A stretch of DNA of 64,000 nucleotides from Rudanella lutea DSM 19387 (GCF_000383955.1 NZ_KB913013.1:539694-603693), one strand, 5' to 3'; shown: positions 51,256 to 60,824, counted from the stretch's first letter. Notes: generated by a model not told the origin, from the sequence alone. Numbers and translations: made by a program.

Positions 51256-54200
51256 TTAAAAACTCAGATTAAGGTCCAGACCCACGGTCCGCATCAGGGG
51301 CAGCGAGTGTTGCTCCATACCCATAGTGCCGGAGTTAACATTGACCGACGCATTTTCGGGCGAGAACCCATCGGTATGCCGTTCGAGATACCCCAGGTTA
51401 CGTCCGTACACACTTACTGCCAACGACTTAAAGGGCGTCCGCTTGAGCCAGTCGGCCGACAGCTGGTAGCCCAGCCGCAACTCGCGGATGGCAATGTAGC
51501 TGGCATCGTACAGAAACTCTTCGGCTATGGCGAAGCCCTTGTCCGACGCAACCCGGTTCCAGTAAGCCTGGGCGGTAGTCGGTATGTCGTTGGGCTGACC
51601 GGTGCTTACCCACTTGCCGTTTTCGAGTTTCGCCTTCACACCTTCGGCAATCAGGCCACCCTCGCGGCCGTCGAGAGTGCGTTTTGAGGTTCCGTAGGCG
51701 GCCTCCTGCACACGACCCTGCGAGAAAATCTGACCACCCCGCCGGATATCAATCAGCGACGAGAACACGAGTCCTTTATACGACAGGCTGTTGCTCAACC
51801 CGCCAATCCAGCGCGGGCTGGCGTTGCCAATCGGCTGGGTCGAGATGCTCTGCCGAACGGGCAGACCCTGCGTGTCGATCAGGCGGTTGCCTTTCTCATC
51901 TTTCACCCAGGCATAGTCGGCCTGGCTCAGTACACCGTAGGGTTCACCCGGCTTGGCTGTCACGCGAATATTTCGGTCCGACCCAATCACCAGTTCCGAT
52001 ACCCCGTCGATCAGTTCGAGTACCTTGTTGCGGTTCACGGCAAGGTTAAAACTTGCCTCCCACGTCAGGCCCGACCGCGACCGTACAGGGGTCCCCCCCA
52101 CGAGGAGCTCGATACCCTGATTCTGGATTTTACCCGCGTTGGTCAGCTTGGTCGAATACCCCGTTGACTCCGAGATCACGATGGGTAGAATCTGGTTGCT
52201 GGTTACCGAGTGGTAGTACGTGAAGTCGATGTTCATCCGGTTGCGGAACAACCGCACCTCAGCCCCGGCCTCGTACGATTCCTTCAGCTCGTTTTTGAGG
52301 TTCGGGTCAACAATCGTGTTGGTGTACGTTGCCAGCGGCAAGCCCTGAAACGTATTGGCGTTCAGGTTATAATACCCGGTTGTGGTGTACGGATTGCCCG
52401 ACCGGCCGGCCTGTGCCCACGACCCGCGAAGCTTGAGGTAGCTAAGGTAGTTATTTTGCAGGCCAAAGGCGTCGGAGACCACAAAGCTGCCCCCCACCGA
52501 GGGGTAGAAGTACGAATTATTCTGCACGGGCAAGGTACTCGACCAGTCGTTACGTGCCGACAGATCCAGAAACGCGTAGTTTTTGAACCCTACACTCGCC
52601 GACGCATACACCGAATTAATGACCGACTCCACCAGGTTGTAGCTTGGCGTGTTGAGCACGGTACGGCCCACGGCGTACAGGCCCGGAATACTCAATTGCG
52701 ATCCGAAGTTGCCCACCAGCCGATAACGGTTATTCTGGTGGTTTGTCCCGGCCAGTACGTTCATCGACCAGGTCTCGCCAAAGTCGTGGTTGTAGGTCAG
52801 CAGCAGGTCGGCGTTTTCGGTTTTGTTGTACTCATTGTTTTCAAAAACATCGCCGGTTTGCGCAACCCGCGTGCCTACCGCCCGCCAGCCATACTGCCGC
52901 TCGTAGTAGAAATCGGTACCGTAGCGCCCCTGCACCGAAAGCCCTTTGGCAATTTCGTAGCTCAGTTTGGCGTAGCCGATCACCCGGTCGCGGGTGTCGC
53001 CGTTGCGGGTGTTATTGATAGTCCAGAATGGGTTTGAGGTGACCGAGTTACTCTCAAAAATTTTCTCCCCACCCACAAAGAACCCGTTGCCACCCAAATC
53101 GCGCGACAGTCGAATGTCTTTGGCGCTATACTCGTACCGGCGCAGGCCATCCATCGACAGCGAGCGGGGCACGTACAGGAAACGGTACACCGGGTTGGCC
53201 CCGTCGTCGCCCACATAGGGGCGGTTCACTACGGCCTGATTGATGTAGTTCAGTTTCATGTCGAGGTTAAGGCCCTTCACAATATCGGTAGCCACTTTTA
53301 CCGTCACACTGTTGCGCTTGAGGGTGTTGGTCGGCACAAAGCCGTCATTGCTGAGGTTTGCGACCGAGATAAAGTAGTTTGTATTTTCCCCGCCCCCATC
53401 TACGCTCAGCGTGTGGCTCATTTGCCGCTCAGGCCGGAAAAAGGCGGTGTACGGGTCGTCGATGGGCCGGTACTGAAGCGTGTCGCCCCACATATCCTCG
53501 TAGGTTTGGCCCTGCATTTTGGGTCCCCAGCTGCCGCGCGTAGTTGGGTTACGCCCCCCGGCCAGTTTCGGAATGCCACCCGTCAGAGCCGCGTCGTAAG
53601 GCACCACCGAACCGTCGGCTTTGCGGTAAAACGTAAAGGCTCCGTTGTACCCTTGCCCGTACTCACTCTGATAATCGGGTTTCACCAGCGCCCGACCGAC
53701 CGACACATTGCCGGAGTACGAAACCGTTGGTTTCCGATTGCGCCGACCAGCCTTGGTGGTGATCAGAATGACCCCGTTGGCACCGAGTTGACCGTACAAA
53801 GCTGCCCCATTGGGCCCTTTGAGCACCGAGATTGACTCAATATCGTTCGGGTTGAGGTTCGAAATACCATCGCCCCCGTCCAGACCGCTTTGCAGCGCAA
53901 ACGAGCCGATACTCCGCCGGTTCGAATTGTCGATAGGCACCCCGTCGATTACATACAGCGGCTGCGAATTACCCGACAGCGACGAGTTTCCGCGAATCAC
54001 CACCCGCGACGAGCCACTCATGCCCCCCGCCGAACTGGTCACCTGTACGCCCGGTACTTTGGCCGAAAGTGCATTGGCTAAATTCGTTTCGCGGGCTCCT
54101 ACCAGATCACGGCCCTGAATCTCACCCGTTGCGTACGTCAGAGCTTTTTTCTCCCGCTTGATGCCCAGTGCCGTAACCACCACCTCATTGAGGGTTTGAT

Positions 54201-54873
54201 CTGACGACGAAAGGGTTATCGTCATCACCGACTCGCTCGTGAGCGGCACCTCGCGGGTTTGGTAGCCAATAAACGAAAAAACAAGCGTGGTAGCCTCGGT
54301 CGGTACGGCCAGCCGGAAGTTACCTTCGCCATCGGTCGTGGTCCCCCGGTTGGTACCTTTCACGGCGATATTCACCCCCGGCAAGCCCTGCCCCGACAAG
54401 CCGTCGGTTACTTTACCGGTAATGGTCCGGTCGTCGGCAGTGCGGACGGTTTCGAGACGGGGGCTGGCATCGTCGGCAGTGGTTTCGGGCAGGGGGGCCT
54501 GTTCGGTTTGCGACACCGACCGCGCCCGACGGTCGGACCGGCGCACCACGTAGGCCCCATTTTTCAGCTGCCGAAACTCAAAACCAGTCGATTTAAGCAG
54601 TTCGGTCAAGCCGGCTTCGAGCGTGTTGGTGCGGCTCAGTACATGACCGGGCACCATCACCTGATTCATACCCGCTTCTTCAAACAGGATGTCGACGCGG
54701 TATCGCTGCTGGAGGCTATTGAGCGCATCGGTCAGGCGCACCGTTCGGGCGGGCTGCCCGTCGACCGTCTGCTGGCGGGCAAGGGCCCGGGGGGCAATAG
54801 CCAACGTCTGGGCAAAAGAGGTATGATGCAGCAACCATAGCCCCATACACCCGTACAGTAGTGGTTTGTTCAT
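51256..54873 (-). CDS. SusC/RagA TonB-linked outer-membrane protein with STN signalling domain
   Basis: 1205 residues. Signal peptide 1-21; STN domain at about 45-110 (YRVDILFEEAGMNQVMVPG); carboxypeptidase-like beta-sandwich at about 155-235 (GKVTDGLSGQGLPGVNIAVK); plug with the SusC mark NEVVVTALGIKREKKALTYA and ISVLKGPNGAALYG; then a 22-strand barrel. The STN domain passes a substrate signal to FecR, encoded just upstream. It imports an unknown nutrient with SusD. Confidence 0.95.
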   Translation of the reverse strand: MNKPLLYGCMGLWLLHHTSFAQTLAIAPRALARQQTVDGQPARTVRLTDALNSLQQRYRVDILFEEAGMNQVMVPGHVLSRTNTLEAGLTELLKSTGFEFRQLKNGAYVVRRSDRRARSVSQTEQAPLPETTADDASPRLETVRTADDRTITGKVTDGLSGQGLPGVNIAVKGTNRGTTTDGEGNFRLAVPTEATTLVFSFIGYQTREVPLTSESVMTITLSSSDQTLNEVVVTALGIKREKKALTYATGEIQGRDLVGARETNLANALSAKVPGVQVTSSAGGMSGSSRVVIRGNSSLSGNSQPLYVIDGVPIDNSNRRSIGSFALQSGLDGGDGISNLNPNDIESISVLKGPNGAALYGQLGANGVILITTKAGRRNRKPTVSYSGNVSVGRALVKPDYQSEYGQGYNGAFTFYRKADGSVVPYDAALTGGIPKLAGGRNPTTRGSWGPKMQGQTYEDMWGDTLQYRPIDDPYTAFFRPERQMSHTLSVDGGGENTNYFISVANLSNDGFVPTNTLKRNSVTVKVATDIVKGLNLDMKLNYINQAVVNRPYVGDDGANPVYRFLYVPRSLSMDGLRRYEYSAKDIRLSRDLGGNGFFVGGEKIFESNSVTSNPFWTINNTRNGDTRDRVIGYAKLSYEIAKGLSVQGRYGTDFYYERQYGWRAVGTRVAQTGDVFENNEYNKTENADLLLTYNHDFGETWSMNVLAGTNHQNNRYRLVGNFGSQLSIPGLYAVGRTVLNTPSYNLVESVINSVYASASVGFKNYAFLDLSARNDWSSTLPVQNNSYFYPSVGGSFVVSDAFGLQNNYLSYLKLRGSWAQAGRSGNPYTTTGYYNLNANTFQGLPLATYTNTIVDPNLKNELKESYEAGAEVRLFRNRMNIDFTYYHSVTSNQILPIVISESTGYSTKLTNAGKIQNQGIELLVGGTPVRSRSGLTWEASFNLAVNRNKVLELIDGVSELVIGSDRNIRVTAKPGEPYGVLSQADYAWVKDEKGNRLIDTQGLPVRQSISTQPIGNASPRWIGGLSNSLSYKGLVFSSLIDIRRGGQIFSQGRVQEAAYGTSKRTLDGREGGLIAEGVKAKLENGKWVSTGQPNDIPTTAQAYWNRVASDKGFAIAEEFLYDASYIAIRELRLGYQLSADWLKRTPFKSLAVSVYGRNLGYLERHTDGFSPENASVNVNSGTMGMEQHSLPLMRTVGLDLNLSF

Positions 54874-54890
54874 AAGTATTCAGGCAAAAT

Positions 54891-54988
54891 TAAATGTATA
54901 ATGAATAATGTGAAATGTACAATTAAACTGTTGACTATCAACAGATAATCCAATTGTTCATTATGCGTTTTACATTGTTCATTCACTT
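54891..54988. repeat. AATGNNN heptad hairpin between fecR and susC
   Basis: AATGTAT, AATGAAT, AATGTGA, AATGTAC on the left and TTGTTCATT, TTACATTGTTCATT on the right flank a loop with TGTTGACTATCAACAG, itself a small inverted repeat (GTTGA/TCAAC). Confidence 0.7.
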
Positions 54989-54995
54989 AACTGGT

Positions 54996-56000
54996 TTAGT
55001 AAGGATTATCGACAAAAGCTGACTCAATCTGCACGGTTTTATCCGTTTGGGTGACCCGTACATCAAACAGTTCGGTTAGCGCCGTCAGAATTTCGTCGGC
55101 CGTGCGGGCGTGGAATTGCCCACTTAGTTTGCGGTCGGCAAGTTCGGGGGCCAATATCACCCGCAGGCCGAAATTATCTTCAATTAGCTGGGCTACTTCG
55201 GGCAGTGGTGTCTGCCGAAAATCGTAGCGAAACAGTTTCCAGGCGGGTTCGGCAGGAACCGGGTCGGCACTACGCCCACGCTGCAACGCCGTGCCGGGCC
55301 GTACCCGCACCCACTCGCCGGGTAGCATAGTGAGGGTTTGCGGGCGTTGCTGTTTGCCATAGCGTAGCTGCACTTTACCCCGGTTGAGCACCACGCGGGT
55401 ACCCCGTCGGGTGTTCATCACAAACTCGGTCCCCAGCACCACCACCTCAACCCCGTCGGCGCCGGTCACCACAAACCGCTGTGCATCGGGGGTATGCACC
55501 ACCGCAAATTCGGCCTCCCCGCGCAGGCTCACCTGCCGGGTCGATCGACCAAAGCCAAAACGGGGCAGCCGAATAGCGGAGTTTGCGTTGAGTGTCACCC
55601 GGCTACCGTCGGGCAACACCACCGACCGAATTTCGCCATACTCAGTGGCAATGGTACGCGTATTCCAGTAGGGCTCGGTGAGGGTTAGCAGCCCGGCCAA
55701 GCCCGCCAACCCAAGCGACGCTGCCACACCCATGAGCCAACGCGACCCCCGCCCCCCCCGAACCGGGCGCGGGGGCTGGGCCTCGGCGGTTTGGGTGAGC
55801 TGGGCTACAAAACGGGCGTATGCGTCGGTATCATCGACCACGAGTTGGGGTTGCTGTTGTTCCCGTCGCTGCAACTGCGCGTAAAACATCTCCTGATTGG
55901 CCGGGTCGAGCAACCACGTTCGGATTAGCTGCTTCTGCAACGGAGTAGCCCGCCCATCGAGGTACGTCTGAAGCAGTTCGGGCTGAATCGGGTTATCCAT
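54996..56000 (-). CDS. FecR-family anti-sigma factor
   Basis: 334 residues. N-terminal cytoplasmic anti-sigma part (residues 1-90), one membrane helix at about 90-110 (WLMGVAASLGLAGLAGLLTL), then the periplasmic FecR domain with TEYGEIRSVVLPDGSRVTLN and RQVSLRGEAEFAV, and a C-terminal DUF4974-like part (FRQTPLPEVAQLIEDNFGL). It holds the ECF sigma factor inactive until the SusC STN domain signals. It overlaps the sigma gene by eight bases. Confidence 0.95.
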   Translation of the reverse strand: MDNPIQPELLQTYLDGRATPLQKQLIRTWLLDPANQEMFYAQLQRREQQQPQLVVDDTDAYARFVAQLTQTAEAQPPRPVRGGRGSRWLMGVAASLGLAGLAGLLTLTEPYWNTRTIATEYGEIRSVVLPDGSRVTLNANSAIRLPRFGFGRSTRQVSLRGEAEFAVVHTPDAQRFVVTGADGVEVVVLGTEFVMNTRRGTRVVLNRGKVQLRYGKQQRPQTLTMLPGEWVRVRPGTALQRGRSADPVPAEPAWKLFRYDFRQTPLPEVAQLIEDNFGLRVILAPELADRKLSGQFHARTADEILTALTELFDVRVTQTDKTVQIESAFVDNPY

Positions 56001-56694
56001 TGGTGGGTACGAAATAACGTGAAAGCAAATGTAGACCGGGCCCGCAAGCCAGAACCAGTACGAGCCATTCGCCCCGGAGGGCCTTGCGGAGCCGCCCGAG
56101 GGCGCGTGTCAGGTGATTTTCGACTGTCTTGGGGGTGAGTTGAAGCTCGGCCGCGATGTCGGCCTGGCTTTTGCCTTCAAATCGGCTCATCATAAACACG
56201 CGCTGTGCCTGTGGAGGTAGCGTTTGGACGGCCGCCCCGATTTGTTGCACCAGTTCATCCAGAAAAATAATCCGATCGGGCTGATCGTAGCCCGCGGTGA
56301 TGGTCAGCTCGTCGAGCGAATCGGGTAACGATTCGATGGGGCCAAACTCGGCCCGCAGGTAGTCGATAGCCCGGTTGCGCACGGCACGGAAGAGGTAAGC
56401 CCGGTAGCTGCTGGTGATGTGTTCGTAGGCACGGGTGCGCCAGAACGTCAGAAATACCTCCCCGACGATATCCTCGGCCACATCGCGCCCGTACACGAAC
56501 CGCACAGCATGGCTGCACAAATCGCGGTAATACTGCCGGAATAGCAGCGCACACCCCTGCGTCGGGTCTTTGGCAAACGCCTGCCGAACAAAAAAGTCAG
56601 GATCGGTGCCCGCCCGGCTTATATCTGGCTGCCCTCCCAGCGCAGGAAGCCCCGAAGGCGAGGAAGCATTTTCTGATGACGTAGAAAAAGGCAT
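55993..56694 (-). CDS. ECF sigma-70 factor of the FecI type
   Basis: 233 residues. Region 2 reads CSHAVRFVYGRDVAEDIVGE with TFWRTRAYEHIT; region 4 reads LPPQAQRVFMMSRFEGKSQA and VENHLTRALGRLRKAL. A longer N-terminus than usual (about 45 residues) precedes region 2. It would direct RNA polymerase to the SusC/SusD promoter, and probably its own, when released by FecR. Confidence 0.93.
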   Translation of the reverse strand: MPFSTSSENASSPSGLPALGGQPDISRAGTDPDFFVRQAFAKDPTQGCALLFRQYYRDLCSHAVRFVYGRDVAEDIVGEVFLTFWRTRAYEHITSSYRAYLFRAVRNRAIDYLRAEFGPIESLPDSLDELTITAGYDQPDRIIFLDELVQQIGAAVQTLPPQAQRVFMMSRFEGKSQADIAAELQLTPKTVENHLTRALGRLRKALRGEWLVLVLACGPGLHLLSRYFVPTNG

Positions 56695-56817
56695 AGGCAG
56701 GCTGAAGTACGTATAACGTGAAGACGATTTTTTTGGACGTTACCCCCAATGCAGACGGAAAACTTTTCAACACCGACGCTAGAAGGCGTTATTTTGTGCT
56801 TACTCCGTTTACCACGT

Positions 56818-57342
56818 ATGACCATTCGCCCTGCCACCCCGGCCGACCAGGCTGCCCTGCTCGCCCTACACCGGGCCGTTGCCCAAGACCCCAACGGCAT
56901 AGCCCGTATGCCCGACGAAATTACCGATGCCTACATCGCGTCGTTGCTCAACCTGCAGCCGCCCGTGGGCCTGCAACGGGTTGTCACCGACGAAGCGGGC
57001 GAGCTGATGGGCGAAATTCATGGGGAGCGATACCGGTTACGCATCTTTACGCACATCCTGACCGGTATCACGGTTGTGGTGCACCCCCGGCATCAGGGCA
57101 GAGGCATTGGCAAAGCGTTGTTTAGTCAGTTTTTGCGGGATGTCCGGCAGACGTTTCCCGACATCCGGCGGGTCGAGCTGGAAGCCCGGGCCACCAACGA
57201 AGCATCGTTGCGGCTATACGAGAGCCTTGGGTTTGAACGGGAAGGCGTTTACCGCAACAAAACCCGCAACCGCGACGGGAGCTTTGTCGACAGTGTCGCT
57301 ATGGCGTTGACGTTTACAGAATCCGATCGTTATTCTCGCTGA
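56818..57342 (+). CDS. GNAT-family N-acetyltransferase
   Basis: 174 residues from the ATG at 56818 (MTIRPATPADQAALLALHRA); an in-frame ATG at 56749 adds nothing homologous. Acetyl-CoA motif VVVHPRHQGRGIGKALFSQF, then LEARATNEASLRLYESLGF and YRNKTRNRDGSFVDSVAMAL, the RimI/SpeG-like end. The substrate is unknown. Its 3' end overlaps ruvC, convergent, by 29 bases. Confidence 0.88.
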   Translation: MTIRPATPADQAALLALHRAVAQDPNGIARMPDEITDAYIASLLNLQPPVGLQRVVTDEAGELMGEIHGERYRLRIFTHILTGITVVVHPRHQGRGIGKALFSQFLRDVRQTFPDIRRVELEARATNEASLRLYESLGFEREGVYRNKTRNRDGSFVDSVAMALTFTESDRYSR

Positions 57343-57898
57343 CAAACGCACCCCAGGCCCCTTTTTTGGTTTTCTTGCTCGACACTACGGGCTGGGCATT
57401 GGCGTGAAAATGGTGGCAGATAGCGATACCCAGCGCGTCGGTCGCATCGAAAAATTGCGGGTCAAGTTCCGCTCTGAGCAGATGCGAAACCATTTGCGAG
57501 ACCTGTTCTTTAGACGCGTTACCGTTGCCCGTGACCGATAGTTTTACCCGGCGCGGGGCATACTCGACAATCGGAATGTTGCGCGACAGAGCGGCCGCCA
57601 TCACGACCCCCTGCGCCCGCCCGAGCTTGAGCATCGACTGCACGTTTTTCCCGAAAAACGGGTCCTCGATGGCCATTTCGTCGGGCTTATGTTGCTCGAT
57701 AAGCCGGATCATGGTTTCGTGCAGTTTCTGAAGCTTCAGCTGGTAGGTTGTATATTTGCTCAGTTGAACAACGCCGTATTGCAACAGCCGCATGACGCCC
57801 CCGTTTTGCACCGCAATGACGCCGTAACCCGCTACCTGCGTACCGGGATCAACGCCAAGGATAATTTTTTCCGTATTGTGTGCAGTTGGTAAAGCCAT
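57314..57898 (-). CDS. ruvC: Crossover junction endodeoxyribonuclease RuvC
   Basis: 194 residues. The catalytic acids are in ILGVDPGTQVAGYGV (Asp), AIEDPFFGKNVQS (Glu) and DATDALGIAICHHF (two Asp). It cuts Holliday junctions made in recombination. The core is complete; the tail (SSKKTKKGAWGAFVSE) is longer than in E. coli but common in Bacteroidetes. Confidence 0.95.
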   Translation of the reverse strand: MALPTAHNTEKIILGVDPGTQVAGYGVIAVQNGGVMRLLQYGVVQLSKYTTYQLKLQKLHETMIRLIEQHKPDEMAIEDPFFGKNVQSMLKLGRAQGVVMAAALSRNIPIVEYAPRRVKLSVTGNGNASKEQVSQMVSHLLRAELDPQFFDATDALGIAICHHFHANAQPVVSSKKTKKGAWGAFVSENNDRIL

Positions 57899-57930
57899 GT
57901 GTGCAAGGTAACGCTTTCGGAACCGCTTTG

Positions 57931-58902
57931 ATGCGTTTAGAAGACAAAAAAATCGCGTTTGGGCTTAAAATGGCCGTTTTATCGGGCCTGATTGCCTACA
58001 TCGTCTACACCCTTAGCCGCCAACCCGCCGACCTGGGGGTGATCTGGCTAGCCCTGGCTCAAGCGCCCAACCCGTTTTTTTGGGTAAGTCTGCTGCTATT
58101 GCTTACACCCGTAAACTGGGGCTTCGAAGCCCTCAAGTGGCAAGGCCTCGTCCGGCGGATAGAGCCCATTTCATTCGCCGACGCTTACCGGGGTGTACTG
58201 GCCGGGCTGGCCCTGAGCATGGCGATTCCGACCGGCGTAGGCGATACGGTCGGGCGAGTGCTTTCCCTCCGCTCAACGCGCCGGGCCGACTCTATTGGGG
58301 CGGCCCTGGTATCGGGCGGGATGCAGTTTTACGTCGCCATTTGTCTGGGCGCTCCCGCCTGGACGCTCTACATCGACCGGGTACCCCAACGCGACGGCAC
58401 GGCGGCACGGGCCTTGGCCATTGGCCTCTGGACCCTGGTCGGGCTGGGGGTTCTGCTGGCCAACATCAGGCCGATGTTGCTGCGCTGGTCGGGTCATGTG
58501 CCCTTCCTGAACCGATTTAGCGCATACTGGGCCGTAGCAGCCCAGTACACTGGCCGTGAGTTACTGGCCGCTTTTGGGGCTGCAACGGGCCGTTACCTGA
58601 CCTTTTCGGTTCAGTTTCTGCTCGTTTTGCACCTCTACGGTCTGTCGTTGCCCCCGGCCGATCTGCTGGCGGGCATCGGGCTGGTGTTTCTGGTAAAAAC
58701 CATCACGCCCGCTTTCAACTGGCTGAGCGATTTGGGCGTGCGCGAGGCCGCAGCCCTGTGGGTATTTGCCCCGTATAACCTACCCGCCCCTCTGCTGATA
58801 GCCGCTACGCTCACGCTCTGGATCGTCAATGTGCTGGCTCCGGTGCTGGTGGGGCTGGTGGGCGTTTGGCGAATCCGCCTGGCAGGCACCCGAACTACAT
58901 GA
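57931..58902 (+). CDS. Lysylphosphatidylglycerol-synthase-TM/YbhN-type membrane protein
   Basis: 323 residues from the ATG at 57931 (MRLEDKKIAFGLKMAVL). Seven to eight membrane helices; NWGFEALKWQGLVRR and AIPTGVGDTVGRVLSLR are conserved in PF03706-type proteins. Such proteins are suspected lipid or lipid-sugar flippases. It overlaps by four bases the following glycosyltransferase gene, so it probably acts in the same glycan or glycolipid pathway. Exact substrate unknown. Confidence 0.8.
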   Translation: MRLEDKKIAFGLKMAVLSGLIAYIVYTLSRQPADLGVIWLALAQAPNPFFWVSLLLLLTPVNWGFEALKWQGLVRRIEPISFADAYRGVLAGLALSMAIPTGVGDTVGRVLSLRSTRRADSIGAALVSGGMQFYVAICLGAPAWTLYIDRVPQRDGTAARALAIGLWTLVGLGVLLANIRPMLLRWSGHVPFLNRFSAYWAVAAQYTGRELLAAFGAATGRYLTFSVQFLLVLHLYGLSLPPADLLAGIGLVFLVKTITPAFNWLSDLGVREAAALWVFAPYNLPAPLLIAATLTLWIVNVLAPVLVGLVGVWRIRLAGTRTT

Positions 58903-60077
58903 TTACGACTATTCTGCTCATCATCAGCGTCCTGTACGTCTTCATGACCCTAACTCTCTGGTGGGGTTGGCGACGTATTCCATACGCTCAGACGACACCG
59001 CTAACCGACGGACCGCTTATTTCGGTCGTGATTCCGGTGCGTAACGAAGCGGCTAACCTTCCCCATTTGCTGGCCGATCTGGCCCGGCAAACCTACACCC
59101 GATTTGAGGTGATTGTCGCCGACGACTCCTCCACCGACGATACCGTAGCGGTGGTTCAGAAACTAGTGAACGACTTACCCTATACGCTCCATTTACTCCC
59201 CTTACCCAACGAAAAAACCGGTGCGCCCAAGAAGCGGGCCATTGCCCAGAGCATTCGTATCGCCCAGGGCGAACTGATTCTGACTACCGACGGCGATTGC
59301 CGGGTTGGCCCCGACTGGGTTAGGAGCTTTGCTGCGTACTACCGCCAGCATCAACCCCGCATGATGACTGGTCCCGTCACGTTTACGCCAGACTGGACAG
59401 ATGACATCTCGTTTGGAGAGATGTCATCTGTCCAGTCTGGTGGGGGGCTGGTTGGGCTATTTGGTCAGCTGCAAACCGTCGAATTTTCGAGTTTGATTGG
59501 ATCGGGAGCGGCTACGTTGGCCCTGAACAACCCAACTATGTGCAACGGCGCCAACCTTTGTTATGAAAAACGAGTTTTTGAGGAAGTCAATGGGTTTGCG
59601 GGCATCGACCACGTAGCATCGGGCGACGATGAGCTGCTGATGCACAAGATCGCCAGGCGGTACCCGGGTGGGGTTCAGTTTCTGAAAAACCGGGATGCCA
59701 TTGTGCAAACGGCCCCGCACAGCTCGTGGGTCGCCTTCTACCAGCAACGCAAGCGTTGGGCGAGTAAATGGAAAGCCTACGAAAGCTGGCACCCGTCGGC
59801 CCTGGCTATTTTTGTGTTTCTAAGCAACATGGCTCCGGTTGTTGCCGTACTGGGAGGTGTAGGCGGGCTGGTTCCATGGCCCATAGTTCTATTAATCATT
59901 GGCTTGAAAACTATACCAGAGTTTATATTTTTGCGGGCTATCCTTCGTTTTCTGCAAAAACCAGGGGCCGCTCGCTGGATACCGGCTACTCAGCTTGTGT
60001 ATCCGTTTTACGTCGTGCTGTTCGGGCTAGCCGCTCAGCAAAAAGGGTTTACCTGGAAAGGCCGATCGCTAAAGTAA
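58899..60077 (+). CDS. Family 2 glycosyltransferase with membrane segments, carrying an internal palindromic insertion
   Basis: 392 residues from the ATG at 58899. One N-terminal helix, GT2 domain with VIPVRNEAANLPHLLADLAR, ADDSSTDDT and TTDGDCRVG (the D.D metal motif), GDDELLMHK and QQRKRWASKW, then two to three C-terminal helices. Between GPVTFTP and GLFGQLQTVEF lies DWTDDISFGEMSSVQSGG, coded by a perfect 53-base hairpin (59388-59440). It keeps the frame. The sugar is unknown; gene context suggests a lipid-linked envelope glycan. Confidence 0.88.
   Translation: MITTILLIISVLYVFMTLTLWWGWRRIPYAQTTPLTDGPLISVVIPVRNEAANLPHLLADLARQTYTRFEVIVADDSSTDDTVAVVQKLVNDLPYTLHLLPLPNEKTGAPKKRAIAQSIRIAQGELILTTDGDCRVGPDWVRSFAAYYRQHQPRMMTGPVTFTPDWTDDISFGEMSSVQSGGGLVGLFGQLQTVEFSSLIGSGAATLALNNPTMCNGANLCYEKRVFEEVNGFAGIDHVASGDDELLMHKIARRYPGGVQFLKNRDAIVQTAPHSSWVAFYQQRKRWASKWKAYESWHPSALAIFVFLSNMAPVVAVLGGVGGLVPWPIVLLIIGLKTIPEFIFLRAILRFLQKPGAARWIPATQLVYPFYVVLFGLAAQQKGFTWKGRSLK
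59388..59440. repeat. Perfect 23-base-pair inverted repeat inside the glycosyltransferase gene
   Basis: The arm at 59388-59410 (CCAGACTGGACAGATGACAT then CTC) and the arm at 59418-59440 are exact reverse complements, loop GTTTGGA. It lies wholly within coding sequence in frame, with no T-run, so it is not a terminator. It looks like a small palindromic element inserted in a surface loop of the protein. Confidence 0.9.
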
Positions 60078-60182
60078 TTCGTTTTTAGGTGCTTAGTTTT
60101 CCGTTCTTTGCTCATGTAGCATCAGACCAAACGGTTTATCAACCAACCAGTATACCGACACGCCACTAATCAACATACAACC

Positions 60183-60824
60183 TTGTTCCTGCATAAATCC
60201 AATTTTCTACTTCGTTCGGTTTACCCGGAATTCTGGTGGCGCATGGACCCTTCCGAGCCGGTTATCTACCTGACGTTCGACGATGGGCCTATACCGGATG
60301 TGACGGAATTTGTGCTCGAACAATTAGACAAATTTGCAGCTCAGGCTACGTTTTTCTGTATTGGCGATAACGTACGAAAACACCGAAACGTGTTTTATCA
60401 GGTTATTGAAGCCGGACATCTAATTGGTAACCACACGTTTAACCACCTGAACGGCTGGAAAACTGACGACGACGAATATCTGGACAATATCGACCAATGC
60501 CGGGATCAGATGCGAATCGAAACGGCCTTGTTCCGACCGCCTTACGGTCGTATTAAGAAAAGTCAGGCGGCCGAAGTACTCGAACAGTACGCCGTTGTGA
60601 TGTGGGATGTGCTTTCGGGCGATTTTGACCAAAGTCTTTCGCCGGAAGTTTGCCTGCGTAAAACCCTGCAATACACCGAACCGGGTTCGATTGTGGTTTT
60701 CCACGACAGTATCAAGGCGTTTCCGAACATGCGGTACGCCCTGCCCCGGATGCTGCGGTATTTTGCCATGCGCGGGTACGAATTCAGGGCGTTGCCGCAG
60801 CCTGTTTTATCGGTGTATGAGTGA
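60183..60824 (+). CDS. Polysaccharide deacetylase (NodB domain, family CE4)
   Basis: 213 residues. The NodB motifs are TFDDGPIPDV, GNHTFNH (metal His pair), RPPYGRIKKS, and MWDVLSGDFD with VFHDSIKA. The start is set at the TTG at 60183, because the segment FLHKSNFLLRSVYPEFWWRM before the first ATG (60243) is also family-like. It would remove N-acetyl groups from a glycan made by the neighbouring GT2 enzymes. It overlaps the next gene by eight bases. Confidence 0.87.
   Translation: MFLHKSNFLLRSVYPEFWWRMDPSEPVIYLTFDDGPIPDVTEFVLEQLDKFAAQATFFCIGDNVRKHRNVFYQVIEAGHLIGNHTFNHLNGWKTDDDEYLDNIDQCRDQMRIETALFRPPYGRIKKSQAAEVLEQYAVVMWDVLSGDFDQSLSPEVCLRKTLQYTEPGSIVVFHDSIKAFPNMRYALPRMLRYFAMRGYEFRALPQPVLSVYE

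Noticed and set aside
59388-59440. Terminator inside the glycosyltransferase gene
   Set aside because: No T-run follows and the coding frame continues with conserved motifs on both sides.
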